This document shows positions 7,040-14,088 of a DNA stretch of 35,085 nucleotides, piece by piece. The stretch comes from Anaerostipes butyraticus (lineage in GTDB: Bacteria > Bacillota > Clostridia > Lachnospirales > Lachnospiraceae). Made by a program: the position numbers and the translations under genes. The notes under the pieces were generated by a model. That model worked only from the letters and a program-made list of their open reading frames with translations, made no database searches and was not told the origin of the DNA. Numbering within the stretch: position 1 is the first letter of the stretch; each line of letters begins with the position of its first letter. The stretch spans positions 1 through 35,085 of the forward strand of contig NZ_BLYI01000065.1 of NCBI RefSeq assembly GCF_016586355.1, written 5' to 3'.

Positions 7040-7057
7040 TTTAGATTATTCTCTAAA
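7040..7057. promoter_or_regulatory. Second palindrome type in the immunity region
   Basis: TTTAGA(6 bases)TCTAAA is an inverted repeat. TATTCTCTAA inside it (7047-7056) is the exact reverse complement of TTAGAGAATA at 6937-6946, which lies within the spacer of the early promoter. A related TTAGAGGATA follows 7003. These may be sites for the Cro-like protein, distinct from the TAGGC operators. Confidence 0.45.
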
Positions 7058-7106
7058 TATTGTCAACAATGAAATTAGAAAAAACCCTAAAGAAAGGAGG
7101 ATTATT

Positions 7107-7289
7107 TTGATTTTAAGTAAAGTAGAGGACTTATGTAAAGAAAGAGGCATTACAATATCCAGGCTTGAAAAAGAATGTGGAATAGGGAATGCAACGATTA
7201 AAAGGTGGGATGAATCAATCCCGAGGTCTGACACTCTAAAAAAAGTTGCGGACTACTTCGATGTATCTATCGAATATTTCTTCGAATAA
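7107..7289 (+). CDS. Cro-like XRE helix-turn-helix regulator
   Basis: This is a short DNA-binding protein of 60 residues if the TTG at 7107 is used. I prefer it because AAAGGAGG lies 6 bases upstream. The longer in-frame ATG at 7020 has no site and would cover the regulatory palindrome. The helix-turn-helix spans GITISRLEKECGIGNATIKR, followed by VADYFDVSIEYFFE, which is typical of XRE proteins. It is the first gene on the early transcript, opposite the repressor, so a Cro-like role in the lysis/lysogeny switch is likely. Confidence 0.85.
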   Translation: MILSKVEDLCKERGITISRLEKECGIGNATIKRWDESIPRSDTLKKVADYFDVSIEYFFE

Positions 7290-7306
7290 CCAGAAAGGAT
7301 GATGAA

Positions 7307-7408
7307 ATGTACATAAGTGAATTTGTATGTGGAGTAATATCCACAATTGGAGTAGAACTTGCATTGATTATTGTATATGCAATCTATACCGATATTAAGA
7401 AAAAATAA
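7307..7408 (+). CDS. Small single-span membrane protein
   Basis: This 33-residue frame starts at an ATG with an AGAAAGGATGATGAA leader. Residues about 8-27 are hydrophobic (VCGVISTIGVELALIIVYAI) and the end is positively charged (DIKKK). It lies 17 bases after the Cro-like gene. Such mini-membrane proteins are common at this position in Clostridia phages. Function is unknown. Confidence 0.6.
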   Translation: MYISEFVCGVISTIGVELALIIVYAIYTDIKKK

Positions 7409-7409
7409 C

Positions 7410-7440
7410 GCCCCGGCAGTGCTGGAACCACCGCCGAGGC
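7410..7440 (+). other. Stable hairpin downstream of small membrane gene
   Basis: A 12-base arm starting GCCCCGGCAGTG pairs with an arm ending GCCGAGGC (two mismatches, 7-base loop CTGGAAC). No T-tail follows, so it is not a classic terminator. It may protect or attenuate the early transcript. The remainder up to 7534 holds no gene apart from the LexA-like box. Confidence 0.5.
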
Positions 7441-7506
7441 ACGTAACCAGCTAACCGATCTAGCTGTCTACGGATATATACTACCATTTATTTCCGCAGA
7501 TGGCAA

Positions 7507-7518
7507 GAACAAATGTTC
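7507..7518. promoter_or_regulatory. LexA/SOS-box-like palindrome
   Basis: GAACAAATGTTC fits the Gram-positive LexA consensus GAAC-N4-GTTC exactly. It lies 17 bases before the start of the next gene. It could make that gene DNA-damage responsive, although no promoter boxes are obvious. Confidence 0.5.
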
Positions 7519-7534
7519 TATCAGGAGGAAATTT

Positions 7535-7792
7535 ATGGATAATGAAAAGCAGAAACAAGTAACAAAAATGGAAGGACTTGAAAGATTCTTTGCAACAGAG
7601 GTAATTGAGCAGAGTAAAAGAACTGCAAAGAGATGGTTTGCGGCCTGGGTAATAACTTTTGTCGCTCTGATTATCAGCAATTTTGTATGGTTGTATGTAT
7701 TTCAGTCATACGATTATGTATCGCAAGATGGAAGCGGAGTAAATACGTATGAAACGGATATAAACGGTGACTTAAATGGGGCAGAAGATTAG
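7535..7792 (+). CDS. Small membrane protein, hypothetical
   Basis: This 85-residue protein has an AGGAGG site 6 bases before the ATG. A charged N-terminal helix (residues 1-32) is followed by one membrane segment (about 35-56, FAAWVITFVALIISNFVWLYVF) and an acidic tail. The topology suggests a single-pass protein. It sits in the early block behind a LexA-like box. No family function is recognised. Confidence 0.75.
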   Translation: MDNEKQKQVTKMEGLERFFATEVIEQSKRTAKRWFAAWVITFVALIISNFVWLYVFQSYDYVSQDGSGVNTYETDINGDLNGAED

Positions 7793-7880
7793 AAAAAAAT
7801 CAGGCACTAAAGGAAGTGCAAAGAAAAGAAGGAAGAAGTCTAGAAGTAAAAGATACAGGATTAGAAAAAGGAGGAGATAA
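7776..7880 (+). CDS. Very basic small protein, tentative
   Basis: A 34-residue frame starts inside the end of the previous gene (17-base overlap) and stops 2 bases before the next start. It begins MGQKIRKKSGTKG and ends RYRIRKRRR, with more than half Lys/Arg. It could bind nucleic acid. Its last codons also form the AAAGGAGG site of the next gene, and A-rich DNA naturally encodes Lys/Arg, so it may be a chance frame. Confidence 0.4.
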   Translation: MGQKIRKKSGTKGSAKKRRKKSRSKRYRIRKRRR

Positions 7881-7882
7881 GC

Positions 7883-8101
7883 ATGGAGTACCCAAAGGCT
7901 ATGATGAAGATTAAAGAGTTGATAGATATGGGCATCCCGGAAAGTATGCTGATGAATGCTTACCGGGAGAAAGGTCAAAACTTCGCCCAGAAGATTGATC
8001 CAAAACGGCCGAACTCACCGATCGTGTTTGATACAGCAGAGTTTGATAAATGGCGGATGAAGATGCAAAGGGCGGAAAACAAAGCAATCATAAGGGGGTA
8101 G
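7883..8101 (+). CDS. Small putative excisionase-like DNA-binding protein
   Basis: This 72-residue protein is led by AAAGGAGGAG. Its pattern MMKIKELIDMGIPESMLMNAY, a basic turn with PKRPNSPIVF, then FDTAEFDKWRMK resembles the winged-helix fold of AlpA/excisionase-type proteins. In that fold a short helix pair is followed by a beta wing and a W-containing helix. It could assist integrase during excision, or regulate early genes. It lies about 2 kb from the integrase, in the early rightward block, as expected for a lytic-phase Xis. The assignment is tentative. Confidence 0.55.
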   Translation: MEYPKAMMKIKELIDMGIPESMLMNAYREKGQNFAQKIDPKRPNSPIVFDTAEFDKWRMKMQRAENKAIIRG

Positions 8102-8104
8102 CGT

Positions 8105-8278
8105 ATGAGCAAAATAGAATTATCAATCCTGACCATCTTAGGACTCATCCTGGTATGGATGGGTTATCCTTTATGGCTTGGGATTTGCGTGGCAGCCCCG
8201 GCAATCTTTTTAACACCGGAAGGGGGTGAGAAAGATGGACGTAAAAACCTACATCGAAAAAGAAATAGACGCATGTAA
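8105..8278 (+). CDS. Small membrane protein overlapping next gene
   Basis: This is a 57-residue frame with an AAGGGGG site 5 bases before the ATG. Residues about 5-38 are strongly hydrophobic (one or two spans with a WMGYPLW turn), then a basic tail (RKNLHRKRNRRM). Its last 44 bases overlap the next gene in another frame. The good ribosome binding site supports it. Function unknown. Confidence 0.55.
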   Translation: MSKIELSILTILGLILVWMGYPLWLGICVAAPAIFLTPEGGEKDGRKNLHRKRNRRM

Positions 8279-8423
8279 CTTTGCACTGGAGAAAGAATAT
8301 CAGACATGCGCTGATGTCATAAGAGTGGCAGAGCTGGAAAGCCGGATGCAGACTCTTACAGAGGTCTTGTATATTCTGGAAAACAAAAATGCCCCAGGAG
8401 ACGAAGCTCCTAAGGGCAAGTAA
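8235..8423 (+). CDS. Small helical protein, hypothetical
   Basis: This protein has 62 residues from the ATG at 8235, preceded by GGAAGGGGGTGAG. A GTG three codons earlier lies inside that site. It is mainly helical and mixed-charge (KTYIEKEIDACNFALEKEY, then a second helix) with a flexible end. No family is recognised. It belongs to the early operon before the recombination genes. Confidence 0.65.
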   Translation: MDVKTYIEKEIDACNFALEKEYQTCADVIRVAELESRMQTLTEVLYILENKNAPGDEAPKGK

Positions 8424-8450
8424 CATTACAACACGTAAACATTATAACAC
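8423..8450. repeat. 12-bp imperfect tandem repeat
   Basis: ACATTACAACAC (8423-8434) and ACATTATAACAC (8439-8450) differ at one base and lie 16 bases apart in the gap before the YqaJ gene. They could be a regulator site. No promoter boxes are evident. Confidence 0.4.
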
Positions 8451-8469
8451 AGGTAAAAGGAGAAATGGA

Positions 8470-8532
8470 ATGGGAAACAGAGAAAAAATCGAAGAGGCAA
8501 TAAAAGTTGATGAAAACGAGGCAGGTAAATGA
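8470..8532 (+). CDS. Tentative 20-residue leader peptide before the YqaJ gene
   Basis: A 20-residue frame (starts MGNREKIEEA) is preceded by AAAGGAGAA and its TGA overlaps the next ATG as ATGA. The YqaJ gene has no good site of its own apart from GGCAGGTAA, so translation may be coupled through this peptide. It is too short to be sure. Confidence 0.35.
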   Translation: MGNREKIEEAIKVDENEAGK

Positions 8533-9203
8533 ATAAGATAACACAGATCGCACCGGGGATCCAGCGCATCCAGTTCGAGACTTTTGAAGAGTGGCTGGAT
8601 GCCAGGCATGGGATTGGTGGATCTGATGCAAGTGCTGTGATTGGGAAGAACCCTTATAAGACGAATCAGGAGCTATGGGTAGAAAAGACTGGAAGAGCAG
8701 TTGCTCCAGACATATCTGACAAGGATTACGTTAAGTATGGACATGATGCAGAGCCGCTCCTCCGGGAGTTGTTTGCTTTGGATCATCCGGAATACAAGGT
8801 TGAGTACTTCGGAGACAACATGATCCGGAACGAAAAGTATCCATGGGCGCATGCCTCCCTGGATGGAGAGTTGACCGATCAGGATGGAAGAAAAGGGATC
8901 CTGGAGATCAAGACCACAAACATCCTGCAGTCGATGCAGCGGGAAAAGTGGAATGATCAGATCCCGGACAATTACTACATACAGATTTTACACTACCTGC
9001 TCGTTACAGAGTATGAGTTCGTAGAGCTCAGGGCACAGCTGAAATCGGTATGGCAGGGGCAGATCCGGTTGAACACCAGAGATTATCGTATTGAACGGAA
9101 AGAAGTAGAAGAAGACATTGCGTATATAAAAGAACAGGAAGAAGCGTTCTGGCAGCAGGTGAAAACAGACCGGAAGCCATCGTTGATTCTTCCGGAGATA
9201 TAG
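8529..9203 (+). CDS. YqaJ-type viral recombination exonuclease
   Basis: This 224-residue PD-(D/E)XK nuclease of the YqaJ/lambda Exo-like family would resect double-strand ends to give single strands for RecT. Family landmarks are GIGGSDASAVIG near residue 33, HASLDGEL for the Asp, ILEIKTT for the E-x-K, and YYIQILHYL for the following helix. It heads a three-gene block with DUF1351 and RecT proteins, the standard Firmicutes phage recombination set. Its length is usual for the family. Confidence 0.92.
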   Translation: MNKITQIAPGIQRIQFETFEEWLDARHGIGGSDASAVIGKNPYKTNQELWVEKTGRAVAPDISDKDYVKYGHDAEPLLRELFALDHPEYKVEYFGDNMIRNEKYPWAHASLDGELTDQDGRKGILEIKTTNILQSMQREKWNDQIPDNYYIQILHYLLVTEYEFVELRAQLKSVWQGQIRLNTRDYRIERKEVEEDIAYIKEQEEAFWQQVKTDRKPSLILPEI

Positions 9204-9213
9204 GAGGGAAGAT

Positions 9214-10188
9214 ATGGAATTAAAGATCTATAATCCGCAGGAAGACGGATTTCTGCGGTCAATCGACTGGAATTTTCAGGAACTCAAGAAGGAGATCACA
9301 GAGAAAGCAAATGATTATAAGAACCTTGTCTATGATATCAATGATGATGGTCAGATAAAGGATGCTAAAAAAGACAGAGCGGATCTCCGAAAATTTAACA
9401 CAGTCCTGAATGACAAGAGAAAAGAAATGAAAAAGCGGGTTATGGAGCCGTATACGAAGTTTGAGAGCCAGGTCAAAGAGCTGACCGGGATCGTGGATCA
9501 GGCGATTGATAATATTGATGCTCAGATCAAAGATTATGAGGAAATCAAGAGGAATGAGAAGCTCGAGAAAGTACGTCGAATCTATGAAGAAGAGATGGGT
9601 GGTCTGGACCGGGTCGTCCCATTCGAAAAGATCTTCAGAGAGCAGTGGCTGAATGTTTCTACCACATTGAAATCGATCAAGGAAGAGATCGCATCTATTT
9701 ATCAGAAGGTCGATAAAGATCTGAAATTGATCAATACAGACGGAAGCGTGTATACGTTCGAAATGAAAGAAGAGTATCTGAAAAACTTCGATCTCCAGGA
9801 TGCGATCGCTCTGAAACAACGCCTGGAAGAGAACGAGAGGAGAAAGGCTGACTTCGAAGCACAGAGAAAAAGAGAAGAGGAAGAGCGACAAAAAAGGATG
9901 AAAGCAGAAGCACAGCAGATCGCTTCTGCCGGAAAGAAGGCGCCGCAGGGATCAAAGGCAGGAAAAGCAGCAAGAAAAGAAACACCTAAAAAGAATGCTG
10001 AGACAGTAAAGAGGAAGAAGATCGTATTTGAGATCACTGCGAACGAGAGTCACTTTGACTACCTCAATCAGGTGCTCGCAGAGATCCAGGAGGAACTGAA
10101 AAATGCAAACGCAGGGATCCTCCGGATCGATAAGGACAGCGTAGAAGTGTTTTATGTAAATAAGGAGGATGCAGACAAATGGCAGTAA
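9214..10188 (+). CDS. DUF1351 protein of the recombination block
   Basis: The 324-residue protein is strongly helical. Two coiled-coil stretches (about 20-115 and 200-240, the latter RLEENERRKADFEAQRKREE) and a basic Ala/Lys linker (about 240-270) precede a small C-terminal domain ending EVFYVNKEDADKW. It matches DUF1351 proteins that sit between phage nucleases and RecT. A role as an accessory or SSB-like partner of the recombinase is inferred from conserved context. The start has AGGAGGGAAG. It overlaps recT by 10 bases. Confidence 0.85.
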   Translation: MELKIYNPQEDGFLRSIDWNFQELKKEITEKANDYKNLVYDINDDGQIKDAKKDRADLRKFNTVLNDKRKEMKKRVMEPYTKFESQVKELTGIVDQAIDNIDAQIKDYEEIKRNEKLEKVRRIYEEEMGGLDRVVPFEKIFREQWLNVSTTLKSIKEEIASIYQKVDKDLKLINTDGSVYTFEMKEEYLKNFDLQDAIALKQRLEENERRKADFEAQRKREEEERQKRMKAEAQQIASAGKKAPQGSKAGKAARKETPKKNAETVKRKKIVFEITANESHFDYLNQVLAEIQEELKNANAGILRIDKDSVEVFYVNKEDADKWQ

Positions 10189-11033
10189 GAAACAGTTTAG
10201 CAAACAGGCAAAAAAGAACAGGGTTGACAGCCTATCTCACTCAGGATGCAGTCAAAGATCAGATCAATCGAGTAGTCGGAGGAAAAAACGGCACGCGCTT
10301 TATCTCTTCCGTGGTGTCAGCAGTACAGGCAAATCCGCAGCTGCAGGAATGCACGAACCCATCGATCTTAAGTGCAGCACTGTTAGGAGAATCTTTAAAT
10401 CTTTCTCCATCACCACAGTTGGGACAGTATTACATGGTCCCGTTCAACAACGGATCAAAAGGATGCAAGGAAGCCCAGTTTCAGCTCGGATATAAGGGAT
10501 ATATCCAGCTGGCGATCCGTTCCGGACAGTACAAAAAGCTAAATGTACTGGCGATCAAGGAGGGAGAGCTGATCCGATTTGATCCGCTGAACGAGGAGAT
10601 CGAAGTAAAACTGATCGATGATGAGGAAGAAAGAGAAGGGGCGACAACGATCGGATACTATGCAATGTTTGAATATACAAACGGATTCCGTAAAGCCCTG
10701 TATTGGTCAAAAAGGAAGATGGAAGCCCATGCCTTAAAGTATTCTCCGGGATACCGCAGTGACAAGGATAAGGGTACAAACTTCACCTTCTGGTCCAAAG
10801 ATTTTGATGGAATGGCATACAAAACGATGCTCAGGCAGTTGATCAGTAAGTGGGGGATCATGAGCATTGATATGATGACTGCTATGGATTCTGATATGGC
10901 GGTGATCCATGAGGACGGAACGAAGGATTATGTTGAGACCGTAACTCCGGAAGATGATGTGGTATCAGAGCAGGAAATGAATGAAGTAGAACAGAGTGGC
11001 GCTGCAGAAGAAGGGCAGCAGACATTCTTTTAA
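10179..11033 (+). CDS. recT: RecT-family single-strand annealing protein
   Basis: This 284-residue protein should coat single-stranded DNA and promote annealing. RecT hallmarks include LTQDAVKDQINRVVGG at the N-terminus, the NPSILSAALLGESLNLSPSPQLGQ segment, the QFQLGYKGYIQLAIRSGQY core, and the FWSKDFDGMAYKTMLRQLISKWG helix. The acidic C-terminal tail could interact with host SSB. It follows the nuclease and DUF1351 genes with an overlap, so the proteins probably work together in end repair, replication and recombination with other phages. Confidence 0.96.
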   Translation: MAVRNSLANRQKRTGLTAYLTQDAVKDQINRVVGGKNGTRFISSVVSAVQANPQLQECTNPSILSAALLGESLNLSPSPQLGQYYMVPFNNGSKGCKEAQFQLGYKGYIQLAIRSGQYKKLNVLAIKEGELIRFDPLNEEIEVKLIDDEEEREGATTIGYYAMFEYTNGFRKALYWSKRKMEAHALKYSPGYRSDKDKGTNFTFWSKDFDGMAYKTMLRQLISKWGIMSIDMMTAMDSDMAVIHEDGTKDYVETVTPEDDVVSEQEMNEVEQSGAAEEGQQTFF

Positions 11034-11053
11034 ACCAAGAAAGGAGAAGAAAG

Positions 11054-11479
11054 ATGCAGCATTTTGATCTTGAGAAGTTTGCGCAGGGAAAGCTTTCTGC
11101 GCAGATCAACAAAGCACTGGAGAGGGTAACGGAGAATGTCCAGGACCCGAACACGGATCCGGAGAAAGTCCGGAAGATCGTAGCGACCATTACGCTCCGG
11201 CCGAACGCCGAAAGGAACTATGTGGCCACGGCAGTCGAAGTAAAGACGACCCTGGCGCCGGAGATCGGAGCCGTAACAGCCCTCAACATGGGCAGGGACT
11301 TAAGGACCGGAAAAGTCGATTGTGTAGAGATCGCAAACCAGATCCCAGGACAGTTATCCGTAGAAGACATCACAGAGGAGACCGAAAAAGAAGAACCAGT
11401 GACGACATTTGATCCGGATACCGGAGAGATCTTTGAACCAAGCAACAATGTAGTAGATCTTAGGAGCAGACAGGCCTAA
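11054..11479 (+). CDS. Conserved phage protein often labelled replication terminator protein
   Basis: This 141-residue protein has an AAAGGAGAAG site. The pattern of a short helix (FAQGKLSAQINKALERVTENV), NPNTDPEKVRKI and beta strands carrying ATITLRPN matches a family found after recT in Firmicutes phages. Databases often carry it under a replication-terminator name without experimental proof. The C-terminus is acidic and disordered-looking (EETEKEEPVTTFDPDTGE). I would treat its function as unknown within the replication/recombination block. Confidence 0.75.
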   Translation: MQHFDLEKFAQGKLSAQINKALERVTENVQDPNTDPEKVRKIVATITLRPNAERNYVATAVEVKTTLAPEIGAVTALNMGRDLRTGKVDCVEIANQIPGQLSVEDITEETEKEEPVTTFDPDTGEIFEPSNNVVDLRSRQA

Positions 11480-11497
11480 GAGGAAGGAGTACATATC

Positions 11498-12241
11498 ATG
11501 AGTTATAACCTGAGAGATGCGATCGAGTATTTAGTAGATCTGGCAGATGATGCCAGGGAGCCGCACGTTGTTGATATCAACGGCAAGACATACTGTGATA
11601 AGGGGTTGAGAAGATATGACAGCGAAGAGATGGCAGAACCTCTGACAGCATCCAGCTTATCTTCCCTGCTGGATTATATCAACGGCAAATCAGACGAGCT
11701 GAGAGAGTCCATGATCATCCATGTAGAGAGCCCAACAGCTGTGAGACTGCTGTCCGGTCTTACCAAAGAAAGGCAGAGGGAGTCACTGTTTTATGTGAGG
11801 ACCAATCCAAACGGATTTGAGTTCGATCATTATTATGACCAGGAACGCTTTATCATCAACATGCAGACGGCGTTCCAGCAGACGAAGGAAGTTGCCCTGA
11901 TCACTACAGTCGCAGGTAATGTAGAGAACAAGACCGTTGCCAACTATGGAGACAACGGCACCAACCAGAGCGTTACGATCAGCCGCGGGGTGGCAGGAAA
12001 AGAAGCTGTGGAAGTACCGAACCCGGTCGTATTGCAGCCATTCAGGACGTTCCTGGAAGTGGAACAGCCGGAAAGCAAGTTTGTCTTCCGTATCGGAGAA
12101 GACACGGACGGAAAGCCATTGTTTAAACTGGTAGAAGCAGACGGAGGTCTCTGGAAGTATGATGCAGTCAGAGCGATCAAGGATTATATCAAAAAGAATC
12201 TGGATCCGGAGTTTTCTTCCAGGATCACGGTCATCGGGTAG
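11498..12241 (+). CDS. Conserved phage protein (possibly DUF2303-like)
   Basis: This 247-residue soluble protein starts at an ATG preceded by GAGGAAGGAG. It has an N-terminal helical part, a middle SSLLDYINGKSDELRES segment and a C-terminal beta-rich half with VLQPFRTFLEVEQPESKFVFR. That last motif and the layout recall the DUF2303/YfdQ family of phage proteins, but I am not certain. It lies between the replication-terminator-like gene and rusA, so a role in DNA metabolism is plausible. Confidence 0.6.
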   Translation: MSYNLRDAIEYLVDLADDAREPHVVDINGKTYCDKGLRRYDSEEMAEPLTASSLSSLLDYINGKSDELRESMIIHVESPTAVRLLSGLTKERQRESLFYVRTNPNGFEFDHYYDQERFIINMQTAFQQTKEVALITTVAGNVENKTVANYGDNGTNQSVTISRGVAGKEAVEVPNPVVLQPFRTFLEVEQPESKFVFRIGEDTDGKPLFKLVEADGGLWKYDAVRAIKDYIKKNLDPEFSSRITVIG

Positions 12242-12249
12242 GTGGCAGG

Positions 12250-12675
12250 ATGGGACCAGTAAAGTTTACAGTGCCAGGGCAGCCGAAAGGCAAAGCCCGG
12301 GCACGGACTGTCCGAAGAGGCGGCGGGAAGAGTTTTTCTTATACACCGGAAGGGACAGTCCTGTATGAAAACCTGATCAAGACATGTTACCTGCAGGATG
12401 CAGGGCATGTATTGTTCAATGATGGGCAGCCTCTGGCGGTGGATATCATCGCATTCTATGAGGTGCCAAAGAGTTACAGCAAGAAAAAGAAGCGTGAGAT
12501 GTTGGACGGCCAGCTGTATCCGACGAAGAAACCGGATATCGACAACATCGCAAAGTGTGTCCTGGACGCATTAAATAAGCTGGCATATCGGGATGATACA
12601 CAGGTCGTAAGGCTCCATATGGAGAAGCATTATGCCGAGATCCCGAGAGTGGAAGTAGAGATTAAAGAAATATAA
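12250..12675 (+). CDS. rusA: RusA-family Holliday junction resolvase
   Basis: This 141-residue protein would cut four-way DNA junctions made during recombination or replication. Diagnostic features are VPGQPKGKARART at the N-terminus and the acidic metal-binding motif KPDIDNIAKCVLDALN (Asp96, Asp98, Asp105 region) followed by AYRDDTQVVRL. Length is normal for RusA. The start follows GGTAGGTGGCAGG, 8 bases after the previous stop. It fits the recombination block with RecT and YqaJ. Confidence 0.93.
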   Translation: MGPVKFTVPGQPKGKARARTVRRGGGKSFSYTPEGTVLYENLIKTCYLQDAGHVLFNDGQPLAVDIIAFYEVPKSYSKKKKREMLDGQLYPTKKPDIDNIAKCVLDALNKLAYRDDTQVVRLHMEKHYAEIPRVEVEIKEI

Positions 12676-12694
12676 TCGGAAGGTGGTGTTCTAA

Positions 12695-13549
12695 GTGGGA
12701 CGCAGGCCCAAGACAGGCCTTGATTACTTTCCGAAAGACGTCGATTATTATGACGATTTTAAGATCATGGATCTGATGAATGAATACGGTCCGTTAGGGC
12801 AGACCATTTATGACGTCATCTTATGCATGATTTATCATGAGGGATATTACCTGGAGGTTCCTAAGATGGAGCAGTTAGCGGTAAAAATAATCAAAACCAT
12901 CGGGAACCGCTGGGTAAAGAAAAAAGACTTTGTGCTGCAAGTGATTCATTATTGTGCGGAGATAGGGCTGTTCGACCAAGCCCTCCTGAATCAAAATGTT
13001 ATCACCTCTGTTGGAGTTCAGCGACGCTATAAAGAAGTGACTGTTAGGAACAAAGTCGATAGGAGTAAATATTGGTTGATTGACGAAAATGGTCAACCTC
13101 TGTTAAATGCACCAAAAAATAAGATTTCTGCAACAGAAACAAGTATTTCTGCAACAGAAATCCCAATAAATGTATCAGAAAAACGACAAAAGGAAAGTAA
13201 AGGAAAGGAAAGTAAAAGATATTATGCAGATCCCGCCCTGGAGCGGGAGTTCCTTCTATATATCGATATGAGGAACCATACAGGACCAGAGCTTACAAAA
13301 GAACAGATCAAAGTTTTGAAGGAAGAACTGGACAGCCTTGGGGAAACAGATGAGGAGAAAATAGGAATTGTCCGTAAGGCATTCGCTTCGGGATGGAAGA
13401 GTTTTTATCCGATCAGGAAACGACAGCAAGGTAAGAAACCCAAAAAACAGGGATTTCATAATTTTAAACAAAGGGATTACGACTTTGATGAGTTGGAAAA
13501 GAAACTGATGGAAAAACAGATGGAAGGAGATGAGATCACATTTGAATGA
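12695..13549 (+). CDS. DUF4373-type replication initiator
   Basis: A GTG start at 12695 follows GGAAGGTGGTG. The 284-residue protein has an N-terminal DUF4373 winged-helix region (GLDYFPKDVDYYDDFKIMDL ... LGQTIYDVILCMIYHEGYYLEV). A low-complexity middle with ISATET and ISATEI in tandem and a basic C-terminal segment follow. DUF4373 proteins are found where lambda-O-like initiators sit in Firmicutes phages. The middle coding region contains two identical 16-bp inverted repeats and an A-rich stretch, consistent with an origin inside the initiator gene. No helicase loader follows. Confidence 0.85.
   Translation: MGRRPKTGLDYFPKDVDYYDDFKIMDLMNEYGPLGQTIYDVILCMIYHEGYYLEVPKMEQLAVKIIKTIGNRWVKKKDFVLQVIHYCAEIGLFDQALLNQNVITSVGVQRRYKEVTVRNKVDRSKYWLIDENGQPLLNAPKNKISATETSISATEIPINVSEKRQKESKGKESKRYYADPALEREFLLYIDMRNHTGPELTKEQIKVLKEELDSLGETDEEKIGIVRKAFASGWKSFYPIRKRQQGKKPKKQGFHNFKQRDYDFDELEKKLMEKQMEGDEITFE
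13124..13160. repeat. Candidate replication origin iterons
   Basis: ATTTCTGCAACAGAAA occurs exactly at 13124-13139 and 13145-13160, a 21-bp period that places both copies on the same DNA face. Each is an inverted repeat (TTTCTG/CAGAAA). A-rich DNA at about 13161-13225 (GGAAAGTAAAGGAAAGG type) follows. An origin within the initiator gene, as in lambda O, is inferred. Confidence 0.6.
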
Positions 13550-13868
13550 AATTTACAGGCCATTTTGTGAAGCGGATTATCGATCTGATCGGATCACAAA
13601 AGGAAATCGAAAGAAAGCGTATAAGAAGATACAGATCAAAGAGGGAAGCAAAAAGCGATTGATCATCGATCTGCTGCGAGAAGTAGGAAGGCCTCTGTCT
13701 GCAGATGAATCGTCCCTCATCCTATATGAGCGAGGGAAGGTAAAGACACCGCATCGCCAGGAAACGGCGCCGAGATTGTCGGAAATGAAGGATGACGGAA
13801 TTGTGAGAGCGGTCGATACAGACATCTATGGACACTCACTATACGAATTGACAGAAGCATGGAGATAG
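13530..13868 (+). CDS. Winged-helix DNA-binding protein
   Basis: This 112-residue protein overlaps the initiator gene by 20 bases. The last 65 residues form a winged helix: KRLIIDLLREVGRPLSADES, then a recognition-type helix HRQETAPRLSEMKDDG, then IVRAVDTDIYGHSLYEL. The N-terminus is basic. The ATG at 13530 sits too near the GGAG; the in-frame TTG at 13542 would be spaced better, so the start is uncertain. It may assist initiation or regulate early genes; it occupies the slot where many phages have a helicase loader. Confidence 0.7.
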   Translation: MRSHLNEIYRPFCEADYRSDRITKGNRKKAYKKIQIKEGSKKRLIIDLLREVGRPLSADESSLILYERGKVKTPHRQETAPRLSEMKDDGIVRAVDTDIYGHSLYELTEAWR

Positions 13869-14088
13869 GTAGAGAGCCGGCCTGATCGGGAGACTGCCAG
13901 CAACAGTAAACCCACTAAATATAGTTGTTTTTTCAAGTGATTCTTAATTATCCGTCAGGAATCCAGGATGGCCGCTTTGAGCGCACCAGTTTCATATACC
14001 ACGATTGGAACTAAGCGCATAAGGAACAAGCCAATGTATAAACCATGAGCCTGCTGCCTTTTGGCAGCGGGCGGAAAGGAGAAAAATA
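13869..14088. other. 220-base non-coding stretch with stem-loop
   Basis: No frame with a credible start is visible. Near the right end a 9-bp hairpin (14050-14058 with 14063-14071, loop TTTT) is followed by a purine-rich ribosome binding site and not a T-run, so it is not a simple terminator. An ACTG/CAGT inverted repeat sits at 13893-13907. It could be a small RNA, a structured leader for the next gene, or a recombination remnant. Confidence 0.5.

Noticed and set aside
13893-13908. 16-base exact match to 2489-2504, considered as a retroelement template repeat for the DUF6273 region
   Set aside because: The match stops abruptly on both sides at non-adenine positions and no reverse transcriptase is nearby. 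A 16-base chance match in 35 kb is not surprising.
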